Positions 54,553 through 63,299 of a stretch of 64,000 nt of DNA are shown one piece after another. The stretch spans positions 62,001 through 126,000 of the forward strand of contig JAAYAD010000034.1 in the NCBI GenBank assembly GCA_012719545.1, given 5' to 3'. Source of the DNA: Clostridiaceae bacterium (GTDB lineage: Bacteria > Bacillota > Clostridia > DSM-8532). The position numbers and the translations under genes were made by a program. Below the pieces are notes generated by a model. The model worked only from the letters and a program-made list of their open reading frames with translations. It was not told where the DNA came from and did not search any database. Within the stretch, counting starts at the first letter, position 1; the number at the start of each line of letters is the position of its first letter.

Positions 54553-54936
54553 TTATTTAAGCGCAATAGCTTCTATCTCAACCAATGCACCCTTTGGAAG
54601 CGCAGCAACCTGAACTGCTGAACGGGCAGGTGAATCAGTACCGAGATACTTTGCATAAATACTGTTTACAGTAGCAAAATCCTTCATGTCATTAAGAAAT
54701 ACTGTAGTTTTTACAACCTTCTCAAAAGAAGATCCGGCTGCTTCCAAAACCACTTTAAGATTTGCAAAAACCTGCTCAGTCTGAGCTTCTATTCCTCCTT
54801 CAACTATTTCACCAGTTGCAGGATCCACCGGAATCTGACCGGAAGTGAATATAAGGCCCAATCCGGTATCTACTGCATGTGAATAAGGACCAATTGCTGC
54901 TGGTGCAGCTGCTGCGTTAATTACTTTTTTGCTCAT
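54553..54936 (-). CDS. ridA: RidA enamine/imine deaminase (second copy)
   Basis: 127-residue canonical RidA: SHAVDTGLGLIFTSGQIPVDP, and GTDSPARSAVQVAALPKGALVEIEAIA with the active-site Arg (near 105) and catalytic Glu. It hydrolyses 2-aminoacrylate and related enamines released by PLP enzymes. Its place beside tryptophanase fits removal of the aminoacrylate that enzyme forms. GGGGGAG precedes the ATG; 17 bp separate it from the regulator gene. Confidence 0.95.
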   Translation of the reverse strand: MSKKVINAAAAPAAIGPYSHAVDTGLGLIFTSGQIPVDPATGEIVEGGIEAQTEQVFANLKVVLEAAGSSFEKVVKTTVFLNDMKDFATVNSIYAKYLGTDSPARSAVQVAALPKGALVEIEAIALK

Positions 54937-54953
54937 AAGTCTCCCCCTGTTTT

Positions 54954-55694
54954 CTATTTTTCTTTGTTTATCTTACTTAAGTATCTGTAAACAGTTGCAA
55001 CCGAAATATTAAGTATGGATGCAACTTCGCTGACAGCTCCCTTAATTAAGAAAAATTTCTCACTATTCAGGCGCCTCACGATTTCCATTTTCTCATCTAC
55101 AGTTAACCTATCCACGGAAATCTCCCTGGATTTGGTGACATCGTAAATGATATCATCAATTACATCACGCGCCGACGCCTGGAGAATTTCTATATTACCG
55201 TTTCCATTGCCATTACTGCTGGCGCCGTTTGTATTGCTTTCCTTATCCTTTGGTTTTGACGGGAGAAAAGCAAGCTTTTGCAATAATTCTGCTGCCTGCT
55301 GGTATTTGGTGACATCAGTATTTATGCAAAGCATCCCACGAGGATTTCCATGCTTGTCAAGGATAAAGAAGCTGTTTGAGCGAAGGGGCGTTCCGTCTTT
55401 GGACATTCCAAGATAATTCACATAATACGGTGGACCTTCTTTTCCCTTATCCTTAAGCTTTGACATAGCAAAGCTGGTCAAAGGATCGCCTACCGTTCTT
55501 CCGCTTATGTGTCCATTATGTATTTTTATTATGGAATGGTTGATATCCTTGAAATCGTGAAGTACAATCTCGGTGTCTTCCCCAAAGCACTGGCCCAGAA
55601 AATCAACCAGATGCATATATGAAGTAAAGTCAAAATCGGAAGATACTTTAGATATATTACTCACCCCTTTACGGTAATAATTTTTTCTCTCCAT
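54954..55694 (-). CDS. YheO/DauR-like regulator (PAS-like sensor plus HTH)
   Basis: 246 residues: an N-terminal YheO-type PAS-like domain (about 25-135; IVLHDFKDINHSIIKIHNGH, GRTVGDPLTSFAM), an Asn/Gly-rich linker (about 150-165) and a C-terminal HTH (about 195-246; GAVSEVASILNISVATVYRYLSKI). Relatives control D-amino-acid or other amino-acid catabolism. Cotranscribed with ridA and next to tnaA, so probably the tryptophan-use regulator. The only plausible ATG (55694) has no ribosome site and sits about six bases past the -10, so the mRNA may be leaderless. Confidence 0.85.
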   Translation of the reverse strand: MERKNYYRKGVSNISKVSSDFDFTSYMHLVDFLGQCFGEDTEIVLHDFKDINHSIIKIHNGHISGRTVGDPLTSFAMSKLKDKGKEGPPYYVNYLGMSKDGTPLRSNSFFILDKHGNPRGMLCINTDVTKYQQAAELLQKLAFLPSKPKDKESNTNGASSNGNGNGNIEILQASARDVIDDIIYDVTKSREISVDRLTVDEKMEIVRRLNSEKFFLIKGAVSEVASILNISVATVYRYLSKINKEK

Positions 55695-55728
55695 AAGGTA
55701 ATTTTATCACCTTAATAATTTTTGTCAA
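55694..55728 (-). promoter_or_regulatory. Promoter and operator of the YheO-like regulator
   Basis: TTGACA (55728-55723), 16 bp, TAAAAT (55706-55701). Arms TAAGGT (55694-55699) and ACCTTA (55709-55714) with a 9-bp spacer enclose the -10 and touch the start codon. Confidence 0.75.
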
Positions 55729-55850
55729 CATTAATTGTCATGCGGAACTCAAGTTAAGGCAAATCACAAAACATTTTGCCCCCCTATTTTCACATTTATT
55801 TGGCTGTGCGCGTTTACCACTAATTTCTTAATTTAATAAATATATTGCCT

Positions 55851-56312
55851 TTATTTATCACTCAAGTCAACCAGTTCTGCATTTATACTGTCATCTTTTA
55901 TTTCTATCCTTCCAAGGCAGATTGGAAGATTGAAGCGTTTGGGGCCCGCGCTTCCAGGGTTAAAATACAATACTCCATTTCGTTCTTCCTTCTTCGGACT
56001 ATGAGAATGACCATAAACCACTATATCAATTCCTGCTGCCTTAGGTTCCAAATCCATCGTTCCGATATCATGTATTACATAGATAAACTTACCTTCAGCC
56101 TCCACCACCTGTGTCAGAGGAAGGCTGCCTGCCCAGCTTCCCTTGTCGGTGTTTCCCTTAACTGCGTAAACAGGGGCTATATTCTTTAACGCATCCAGAA
56201 CCTCAAGGCTTCCTATATCCCCCGCATGGATAATGATATCGCTGCCTTTAAGTTCATTTAATGCATTTTCTCTCATCCTGCCATGGGTATCGGAAATTAC
56301 TCCTATTATCAT
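55851..56312 (-). CDS. YfcE-type metallophosphoesterase
   Basis: 153-residue calcineurin-like phosphodiesterase of the YfcE/MJ0936 group. Metal motifs: GVISDTHGRM, IIHAGDIGS, AVKGNTDK, VIHDIG, VYGHSHSPK and NPGSAGPKR. The ATG at 56312 has AGAGGTG upstream and lies seven bases after the lipoprotein stop. Physiological substrate unknown. Confidence 0.92.
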   Translation of the reverse strand: MIIGVISDTHGRMRENALNELKGSDIIIHAGDIGSLEVLDALKNIAPVYAVKGNTDKGSWAGSLPLTQVVEAEGKFIYVIHDIGTMDLEPKAAGIDIVVYGHSHSPKKEERNGVLYFNPGSAGPKRFNLPICLGRIEIKDDSINAELVDLSDK

Positions 56313-56319
56313 TTTCTCT

Positions 56320-57312
56320 TCACCTCTTCCACTCAATCTTTGTCTGCTTCTTTACGCAAAAGCCATCGTCACGGCAGTAAAAGGTTTCTATAGTGTCGCT
56401 AGTTTTATCGTACAATGACCGGAATACCTCAAATTCTCCATCCGGGTTGTGTTTTAATTTATATTCTTCAACTATGATATACTCAGCATTGGACATTGGT
56501 TTAATTGACTCTGGCATATTGTCCGGAGTGTATTCTTTCCTTGCAAGAACCGAATTTTTCCCATCCATCTCTACTAAAGCAACCTTTTCAGTAGAAAGCT
56601 CAAATGCCAGCGAGATTTTAACAGAGGTTGTCATCTTCTTGCTCTTGCCGTTCTCGGTTATGGTTTGTGATTCCTCAAGAGTATGGGTATAATTCGTACC
56701 TGACTGATTGCCTCCTAAGGATGAACCGCTCCCGGTTTTGGCATAGATTCGTCCGTCAGAACTCTGATAAACAGGATTTAGATAAAAGGAAAAGATGGAT
56801 TGCTCAGAGAAATCGGGAACAGCATAAATAGTGCCTTCCAGAGATAATATATCCTCTTCGTCACCTACATTAACACTTATTTTCCCATCACTAACAATTC
56901 CAGAATGTATACTTATATAATTGTCCTCAATCTCAGGTGTCGGGAACTTAGCGCTTAGAAATGCAGCTCCTTCAACACCTTCAAAAATAATATCTTTCTT
57001 CTCCAGATCGATTCTGGCATATAAACGATTTTGATACTTGCTTGTATCAATATCAAGATATATGTCTTTACCGTTAGATAATTTTTCGGCATTGTTATAA
57101 CCAGATAAATTATTCTCAAAATTAAAGAGGTCAAGATTATCATTAATCAACTTTTCATAATCAGTGAGGTCAAGATATTCCCTGGTGATTAAAACTCCAA
57201 TAAGCCTGTCACCGTCGTTATTTTCTGATTCCTCCTCAAGGGCAAGCTGACAGCCGGTTATGAGCAAAGACATAATAAAAACAAGACATAATGCAAGAAT
57301 TTTTTTATTCAT
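56320..57312 (-). CDS. Lipoprotein of unknown function in an XRE/membrane module
   Basis: 330 residues. Lipobox LLITGC near 22-27 predicts a lipid-anchored extracellular protein. The rest is mostly beta-rich sequence with no family I recognise, including an EEESENNDGDRLIGVLITR start and a late VEEYKLKHNPDGEFEVF. It overlaps the upstream XRE gene by 8 bp with GGAGG inside that gene, so its translation is coupled. Third gene of the module 58.5-56.3 kb. Confidence 0.82.
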   Translation of the reverse strand: MNKKILALCLVFIMSLLITGCQLALEEESENNDGDRLIGVLITREYLDLTDYEKLINDNLDLFNFENNLSGYNNAEKLSNGKDIYLDIDTSKYQNRLYARIDLEKKDIIFEGVEGAAFLSAKFPTPEIEDNYISIHSGIVSDGKISVNVGDEEDILSLEGTIYAVPDFSEQSIFSFYLNPVYQSSDGRIYAKTGSGSSLGGNQSGTNYTHTLEESQTITENGKSKKMTTSVKISLAFELSTEKVALVEMDGKNSVLARKEYTPDNMPESIKPMSNAEYIIVEEYKLKHNPDGEFEVFRSLYDKTSDTIETFYCRDDGFCVKKQTKIEWKR

Positions 57313-57532
57313 CCTCGTCAACCTCCAGATTTCCATCGAACTTCAGAATATCCCCCACATCGCATTTAAGATAGTAGCAAATCTTGTTTATTGTACTGAA
57401 GCGAACACCTTTTGCCTTGCCACTTCTTAAAATGGACAGGTTTGCCTCTGTGATGCCTATTAAAGAACATAACTCCTTGGATGTCATCCCCCGTGCTTTT
57501 AGGACATCTTCAAGGTGAACCCTTATCGCCAT
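57305..57532 (-). CDS. YozG-like small XRE regulator (second copy)
   Basis: 75-residue HTH protein: HLEDVLKARGMTSKELCSLIG, ITEANLSILRSGKAKGVRFS and LKCDVGDILKF. Very like the 40.6-kb XRE protein (NLSIL.(N/S)GKAK..RFST is shared). It sits between its membrane partner (12 bp upstream) and the lipoprotein gene (8-bp overlap). Probably autorepresses through the operators at 58524-58590. Confidence 0.9.
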   Translation of the reverse strand: MAIRVHLEDVLKARGMTSKELCSLIGITEANLSILRSGKAKGVRFSTINKICYYLKCDVGDILKFDGNLEVDEDE

Positions 57533-57544
57533 AAATAAACCTCC

Positions 57545-58513
57545 TCATATGAACATGTCGTTGTCATCCTTAAGCTGCTTGTTTTCCCTTATGTACTGTG
57601 AAAGCAAAAGTGTAATTAAAATAAACGCTATTGATATGAGGGGTATTTGAACTGTACTTTGAATAACCAGCAAAGTCTTGAAAAACACTAGCTGTAAAAG
57701 ATTGAAAATAATATTTGATATAACTGTGATTGCAAGAGAAATTCTGCATACGAGTGAGAGTTTTGCGGAAGCATTTACAGTTGCCTCGGAATAACGATTG
57801 TATCTCATTTCATTCAATAGGTTCATTGCGGTAAAAGCAACAAACACATCCAGTATATAAGGTAGTATATTCACCGTATATTTAAGGGTAAGAAAAATAT
57901 AACTCATCCCCAAATTCTTCTCATTTCCAATATTGCCTGCACGGAGCGCATCCATGGAATCCAAAAGAACCATGAATTCATCTCCAAAGGCAAGACATAC
58001 AAAAAGTACATTCAATATGCCAAGAAGTATTGAAAGGTATTTATGAAGTCTTGTGATATCAGCATTGTTAAAGATTCTCAATAAACGTAAAATAATGTAT
58101 CCGACAATAACCGAGTACACCATGCTGCCCAATACTGCCTTGCCAAAGCTCCGGGAAGCGATACTGCCCAAGAAAGGCCCCATCAATCCGGGGTTTATCA
58201 TCAAATACATAACACCAAAAAGCATGGGACTTAATAATGCCAGCAGTGCATCTTCAGGATACAGTTTGCGCGATTTTTTAAAAATAAGCAGCAAAACTAA
58301 AGGTATAAGACATATTGCTGAATATAAAACAATTGCTGCTATATTGCCTGTATCACCTGATAAAGACAGTTTTCTTAAACCCAATCCAATCTGTTCAAAA
58401 GGAAATGATATTACCGCAGAATAGGCCATGGAAAAGTTTTCACGGGCAAGATTCAGCAATATGCAAAGTACTGCCTCAACTGTAAGAAAGACATAGAATA
58501 ATTTCCGTTTCAT
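57545..58513 (-). CDS. DUF2975-like membrane protein, enlarged form
   Basis: 322 residues with about eight hydrophobic segments. The last 120 residues, ending YIRENKQLKDDNDMFI, resemble the end of the 159-residue DUF2975 protein (RLFQEAAAMKSENDLTI), so it looks like a DUF2975 unit with about four extra helices in front. The ATG at 58513 has GAGG five bases away; a GTG six bases upstream is possible. First gene of the module. Confidence 0.75.
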   Translation of the reverse strand: MKRKLFYVFLTVEAVLCILLNLARENFSMAYSAVISFPFEQIGLGLRKLSLSGDTGNIAAIVLYSAICLIPLVLLLIFKKSRKLYPEDALLALLSPMLFGVMYLMINPGLMGPFLGSIASRSFGKAVLGSMVYSVIVGYIILRLLRIFNNADITRLHKYLSILLGILNVLFVCLAFGDEFMVLLDSMDALRAGNIGNEKNLGMSYIFLTLKYTVNILPYILDVFVAFTAMNLLNEMRYNRYSEATVNASAKLSLVCRISLAITVISNIIFNLLQLVFFKTLLVIQSTVQIPLISIAFILITLLLSQYIRENKQLKDDNDMFI

Positions 58514-58523
58514 ACTCACCTCA

Positions 58524-58590
58524 AAAATTATTGTTTTACGATAATTTTAGTTCATTATATTCAGAAAAATTATTGTTTGTCAATAATTTT
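58524..58590 (-). promoter_or_regulatory. Promoter with two palindromic operators for the XRE/lipoprotein module
   Basis: TTGACA (58583-58578), 18 bp, TATAAT (58559-58554). Palindrome arms AAAATTATTG and CAATAATTTT (58566-58590) cover the -35. A second copy with one arm altered (58524-58548) lies just past the -10. Same geometry as at 41.3 kb. Confidence 0.87.
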
Positions 58591-58618
58591 TGATAATAAG
58601 CCATGCCGGAATCAGCAA

Positions 58619-58654
58619 TAAAAAAATCCCCCAAACTTATAAGTTCGAGGGATT
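58619..58654 (-). terminator. Terminator of the hyp operon
   Basis: A 14-bp stem with two wobble pairs (AATCCC..AACTT arms) and 2-nt loop, followed by a run of T on the minus strand, 22 bp after the hypB stop. Confidence 0.93.
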
Positions 58655-58676
58655 AAGGGGAGATAGAAAACTTGGA

Positions 58677-59348
58677 TTAGGTATTATTCCACTCATTTAC
58701 CTGCTGTTTCAGCCAGTTCGTCCAGGCATCCATGCCCTCTCCTGTTTTGGCTGAAACGGGGAAAATCTTAAGATTTGGATTTCGCATATGTGCATACTCT
58801 CTAACTTTTTCCAAATCAAAATCAAAATATGGCATAACGTCAATTTTATTAATAATTAAAACATCACACACGGTAAATATCAAAGGATATTTCAGGGGCT
58901 TATCGTGTCCTTCGGGAACAGAGAGAATCATGGCGTTCTTTACAGCACCTGTATCAAACTCGGCTGGGCATACGAGATTTCCCACATTCTCCAGAACTAC
59001 CAAATCCAAATCTTTTGTTCCCAGTTCCTTAAGGCCATGTTCAGTCATGCCTGCGTCCAGGTGGCACATGCCCCCTGTATGCAGTTGGATGGACCGGACC
59101 CCGGTTGCAGCAATCTTTTCCGCATCCACGGCAGAATCAATGTCAGCCTCCATAACACCTATCCTCAGCTCATCCTTAAGTGCTTCTATGGTACGCATCA
59201 AAAGTGTAGTCTTGCCGCTTCCGGGCGAGGACATGAGGTTAAGCAAAAAGGTCTTTTCCTTTTTAAGCTCTTCGCGGATTCGGTCAGCTTCCTTGTTGTT
59301 ATCGGCGAAAATGCTTTCTTTTACTTCAATTATTTTAACTTTGTCCAT
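58677..59348 (-). CDS. hypB: Hydrogenase/urease nickel GTPase HypB
   Basis: GTPase that helps insert Ni into [NiFe] hydrogenase. 223 residues: P-loop SSPGSGKTTLL near 41, metal and switch region TGGMCHLDAGMTEHG, LENVGNLVCPAEFD and the G4 motif INKIDV. It lacks the N-terminal CXXCGC and His-rich nickel-store segment of some HypB. Follows hypA by 14 bp. No hydrogenase subunit is in the window. Confidence 0.95.
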   Translation of the reverse strand: MDKVKIIEVKESIFADNNKEADRIREELKKEKTFLLNLMSSPGSGKTTLLMRTIEALKDELRIGVMEADIDSAVDAEKIAATGVRSIQLHTGGMCHLDAGMTEHGLKELGTKDLDLVVLENVGNLVCPAEFDTGAVKNAMILSVPEGHDKPLKYPLIFTVCDVLIINKIDVMPYFDFDLEKVREYAHMRNPNLKIFPVSAKTGEGMDAWTNWLKQQVNEWNNT

Positions 59349-59362
59349 ATTTCAACCTCCAT

Positions 59363-59707
59363 CTAACAGGCCTTGATCTCCTTCAGGTTGATTTCATTTC
59401 CCTGTGCAAGGTAGGTTCGCTCGCTTTTGCAAAACGGGCAGATTCGTCCATACTTCACGGTTTCATAGGTCTCCTGGCAGCTTTCACAGAAAGTCACAGC
59501 AGGTATTGTTTCTATTAATAGTTCTGCGTCTTTTAATAATTCAGTCTTCTTAACCGCCCATTTCCAGCAATCGGTAAGCTCCTCATGGATAACACCCGAT
59601 ACCTCTCCCAATTCAAGGGATACCTGGGATACTGCTGTGAGTGTATTTTCTTGAGCTACCCTTTCAACGACCTTGATTATATGAAAGACTATTCCCAGCT
59701 CATGCAT
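59363..59707 (-). CDS. hypA: Hydrogenase maturation nickel metallochaperone HypA
   Basis: 114 residues. The N-terminal MHELGIV supplies the Ni-binding His2, and CESCQETY...ICPFC is the zinc site. The ATG at 59707 overlaps the upstream oxidoreductase gene by 8 bp. Works with HypB to deliver Ni to a [NiFe] hydrogenase encoded elsewhere. Confidence 0.95.
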   Translation of the reverse strand: MHELGIVFHIIKVVERVAQENTLTAVSQVSLELGEVSGVIHEELTDCWKWAVKKTELLKDAELLIETIPAVTFCESCQETYETVKYGRICPFCKSERTYLAQGNEINLKEIKAC

Positions 59708-62489
59708 TTTTCTTGCCTTTCTTTCTGCCAAACTTAATCTTAATGGCGCGCTTTATCATATATGGAAGAATCGCTTTCATCTTGTCCTCTGAACGAACCA
59801 TGGTGCTGCACTCAGGCCGCTCGCGGTGGAGATGTATAGCGTCAAAGGCGCACTTGGTAGTACAAACACCGCAGCCTATACACTTGTTGGGATCAACCAC
59901 AGACGCACCGCAGCCAAGACAGCGTGCTGTTTCTTTTTTCACCTGCTCCTCTGTAAAGCCAATACGATTGTCGCGGAAAGTCCTTTCCAAAGCTTCGTTA
60001 TAACCGATGCGCTGTCTGGGTGAATTGTCAAAGGTTGCTTCGTCAATTACAATATTGCTCTTGTCCAGCTCTATAAACTGGCGGCGGTTTCTGCCAATGG
60101 TAAGGCTGGTGTTGGGCTGAACGAACCTGTGCAGGGAAATTGCGCCTTCCCTTCCGGCGGCAATGGCATCAATGGCAAATTTGGCACCGGTAAAGGCATC
60201 GCCTCCAACGAAGATATCAGGCTCGGCAGTCTGGTAAGTCACAGGATCGGCTTTAATTGTGCCGTTAGGATTAAACTCAACCTTTGTGCCATCCAAAAGC
60301 TTTTTCCAATCCGGCTTCTGACCAATACAGTAGAGAACCACATCGCACTCTACAGTTTCGGTGACGCTTTCATCGAAAGTTGGAGCAAAACGGCCATCCT
60401 TATCTTTTACGGATACACACTTCTTAAATTTAATTCCGGTTGTTTTACCGTTGTTTGATATTATCTCCACAGGTCCCCAGCCGGTATGGATGTCTATTCC
60501 CTCTTTTTCACATTCGCTGCGTTCTTCCTCACCGCAGGGCATCTCTTCATACGACTCAAGGCAGTACATACTTACTGAGTCGGCATTGCAACGAAGAGCG
60601 GTACGGGCAACATCGCATGCAACGTTTCCGCCACCAATTACAACCACTTTGCCGGAAAGCTTGACATCACCGTTTAAATTGACATTTCTAATAAAGTCAA
60701 TACCGGAAATTACTCCTTCGCTTTCCTCACCGGGAATATTCAGTTTTCCTCCGCTCTGGAGTCCCACGGCAATGTAAAAGCCTTTATAACCCAGACGGCG
60801 AAGTTCTTCTATTGTTACATCCTTGCCAACTTCTACACCGCATCTGAACTCTACGCCCATCTGGCGCAACACGTCTATTTCTGCCTCAACAACGTCTTTT
60901 TCAAGGCGGAAGGACGGTATTCCGTTCATAAGCATGCCTCCGGGACGGGCCTCTTTTTCAAATACCGTAGGCTTATACCCTTTTTCTGCCAGGAAGTAAG
61001 CGCAGCTCATTCCTGCAGGTCCCGCTCCTATTATGGCTATTTTCTCCTCAAACCTTCCTCCAACCTTAGGAATTACAGGTTCTGGAATATAGCGTGTCTC
61101 TGCATCCAGATCCTGCTGTGCTATAAAGCGCTTAACTTCATCTATGGCTACAGCTTCATCTATTGTGCCGCGTGTACACGCATCCTCACAGCGGCGGTTG
61201 CAGATACGGCCGCAAACTGCTGGAAAAGGATTGTCCTGTTTAATTAGTTTAAGTGCATCACGGTATCTTCCCTGTGCTGCCAGTTTCAGATAGCCCTGTA
61301 CTGCTATATGGGCAGGGCAGGCAGTCTTACAGGGAGCTGTACCAGTGTCATAGCAATTAATGCGGTTTTTATCCCTGTAATCTATACTCCACTTTTCAGG
61401 ACCCCATGGTGTTTCATCGGGAAGCTCAACTCTTGGATACTCTATCGGGCCATCCTTGGTGCATAATTTCTGACCCAGCTTTACAGCACCTGCAGGGCAG
61501 TTTTCCACACATTTGCCGCAGGCAACGCAATTTTCCGTCACTACTCTTGCAACATAAGCGCTGCGGCTTAAGTTGGGAGTGTTGAAAAGCTGTGATGTTC
61601 TCAAAGCATTGCAGACATTGACATTACAGTTGCAGATAGCGAAAATCTTGTCCTCACCATCAATATTGGTAATCTGATGGACAAAGCCATTGTCTTCGGC
61701 CTGCTTTAATATGTCCAAAACCTCATCATATGTTATGTACGTGCCCCTGCCGGTTTCCACAATATAATCTGCCATATCGCCTATTGCTATGCACCAGTTG
61801 TCCGGATCATCGCCGCAGCCTTCACCAAGCTTTGCACGGCTGATACGGCAAGAGCACAAGCTTTTTGCATATTTTCCATCATATTTCTTGAGCCAATATG
61901 AGATATGCTCTATGTTTATTGACTGATTCTCAGTCTCAATGGCTTTTTCCACCGGTATTACGTGCATGCCTATGCCGGCTCCTCCCGGAGGAACCATGGG
62001 AGTGACTCTTTCCAAAGGAAGGAAGGTCATGCGCTCGAAAAATGCTGCTACTTCAGGATGCTCTTCTATCTGGGATTTGCGCATATTAAAGAACTCTGCG
62101 CTTCCCGGAACAAACCTGGGCAGCACATACTGCTTTTCACGTTTGGGATTTTCCCAGTTGTATTCGATAAGACCAACATAAGCCATTTCGTTAAGGATCT
62201 TTTCAAGATATGCTTCATCCTTGCCCGTAAGCTTTACAAGCTCTGGCAATGTCTTGGGTTTTCTTACCCCCATTTTAAGAGCAATATCAGCCATCTCATC
62301 GGTTACTAATCCTGCAAGACCCCAGTATTCAGGATCATTGCCTGTGACGCCTTTGAGCTTTGCAGGAAGGCGGTCTGTAATCATTTTTCCAAGCTTAATA
62401 ATCTTTTCTCTGGGCGCATCGGTGCGAGGAATCTTAAAAGAAAGCTTGCTCTCATCCAATGGCATATTAGACTTGGTCTGCTCGCTCAT
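59700..62489 (-). CDS. Large FAD/NAD(P) and Fe-S oxidoreductase, GltD-like with extra N-terminal module
   Basis: 929 residues. Residues 1-200 hold a helical, winged-helix-like region. Cys motifs follow: CSCR near 213, GCGDDPDNWC, and CNCNVNVC near 285. A ferredoxin-like CVACGKCVENCPAG lies near 322. The GltD-type part has Fe-S motif CKTACPAHIAVQG near 390 and GRICNRRCEDACTRG, FAD motif IGAGPAGMSCAYFL near 485 and NAD(P) motif VIGGGNVACDVA near 617. A C-terminal ferredoxin pair ends the protein (CLGCGA..., CIGCGVCTTKC near 870). It likely moves electrons between NAD(P)H and ferredoxin or a hydrogenase. Coupled by overlap to hypA. Confidence 0.85.
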   Translation of the reverse strand: MSEQTKSNMPLDESKLSFKIPRTDAPREKIIKLGKMITDRLPAKLKGVTGNDPEYWGLAGLVTDEMADIALKMGVRKPKTLPELVKLTGKDEAYLEKILNEMAYVGLIEYNWENPKREKQYVLPRFVPGSAEFFNMRKSQIEEHPEVAAFFERMTFLPLERVTPMVPPGGAGIGMHVIPVEKAIETENQSINIEHISYWLKKYDGKYAKSLCSCRISRAKLGEGCGDDPDNWCIAIGDMADYIVETGRGTYITYDEVLDILKQAEDNGFVHQITNIDGEDKIFAICNCNVNVCNALRTSQLFNTPNLSRSAYVARVVTENCVACGKCVENCPAGAVKLGQKLCTKDGPIEYPRVELPDETPWGPEKWSIDYRDKNRINCYDTGTAPCKTACPAHIAVQGYLKLAAQGRYRDALKLIKQDNPFPAVCGRICNRRCEDACTRGTIDEAVAIDEVKRFIAQQDLDAETRYIPEPVIPKVGGRFEEKIAIIGAGPAGMSCAYFLAEKGYKPTVFEKEARPGGMLMNGIPSFRLEKDVVEAEIDVLRQMGVEFRCGVEVGKDVTIEELRRLGYKGFYIAVGLQSGGKLNIPGEESEGVISGIDFIRNVNLNGDVKLSGKVVVIGGGNVACDVARTALRCNADSVSMYCLESYEEMPCGEEERSECEKEGIDIHTGWGPVEIISNNGKTTGIKFKKCVSVKDKDGRFAPTFDESVTETVECDVVLYCIGQKPDWKKLLDGTKVEFNPNGTIKADPVTYQTAEPDIFVGGDAFTGAKFAIDAIAAGREGAISLHRFVQPNTSLTIGRNRRQFIELDKSNIVIDEATFDNSPRQRIGYNEALERTFRDNRIGFTEEQVKKETARCLGCGASVVDPNKCIGCGVCTTKCAFDAIHLHRERPECSTMVRSEDKMKAILPYMIKRAIKIKFGRKKGKKNA

Positions 62490-62585
62490 AAATTGTCAAT
62501 CCTTTCACAAAGTTATTTATTTTTGGACGCACTGCCGCGCCAGAAATTCAAAGAATATATTTAATAACATCTTTAAAACTATTCA

Positions 62586-63299
62586 TCACTGTTCTTGTTT
62601 ATCAATACGTGCAAGATAATCGCTAATCCCCGAAGCAAGCAGATTATATGCGCCTTCCCCGTCACGGGCCTCAATCAAATCTATAAACTGCTCCAGTCGG
62701 TTAATGGCAAATGATATGCCATACATTCTGAGATAATTTACCCAGAAAGCTATTGAAACATCATGGGTAGTATTCATGAACAGAGTAAAAAAGCTTTTCC
62801 CGCTTCGTATGCAAATTTCACGGTGCCAGATGAAAAACTGTTCGGCCAGTTCTTCCTCTCCACAATTGGATTTATCACGAATTTCCTTTGTAAGAGAACG
62901 CAAATATTGGATATCTTCAGAACTTCGGCATGCGCATAAGGCTCGTAACGCCAGTCCTTCTACTGCAAGGCGGAGATCAAGAATTGCTGCAACTATATCA
63001 CTGCCTAATTCATTTCCGTTAAGATTGACAATTGCATTAAGGGTTTCGATGTTTCCGGTCTTCATATAGTCGGCTACAAAAACACCGGATTTGGGTTTGA
63101 TATGAACCAGTCCCATAGAGGCAAGCTTCTCAAAGCCGGAATGAACCACTGTCTTTCCAATTCCCAGTTCAGCTGCCAATTCACGTTCTGAGGGCAGCTT
63201 GTCACCGGGCTTCCATTTGCCCGAAAGTATTTCTCTGCTGACCCTTTTTACAAAGGACTCTTTATTCGTGAGCATTGGCTTCTTTTTAGCAGAATTCAT
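62586..63299 (-). CDS. GntR-family regulator, FadR subfamily
   Basis: 237 residues: N-terminal winged helix (VSREILSGKWKPGDKLPSERELAAELGIGKTVV, wing PKSGVFVADY) and an all-helical FCD ligand domain with the metal-type Asp and His pattern (ILDLRLAVEGLAL, FIWHREIC). The ATG at 63299 has GGGGAA eight bases upstream. It lies 96 bp upstream of the oxidoreductase-hypAB genes and probably controls them. A perfect TGGTCGGACCA-type palindrome lies in its own leader. Confidence 0.9.
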   Translation of the reverse strand: MNSAKKKPMLTNKESFVKRVSREILSGKWKPGDKLPSERELAAELGIGKTVVHSGFEKLASMGLVHIKPKSGVFVADYMKTGNIETLNAIVNLNGNELGSDIVAAILDLRLAVEGLALRALCACRSSEDIQYLRSLTKEIRDKSNCGEEELAEQFFIWHREICIRSGKSFFTLFMNTTHDVSIAFWVNYLRMYGISFAINRLEQFIDLIEARDGEGAYNLLASGISDYLARIDKQEQ

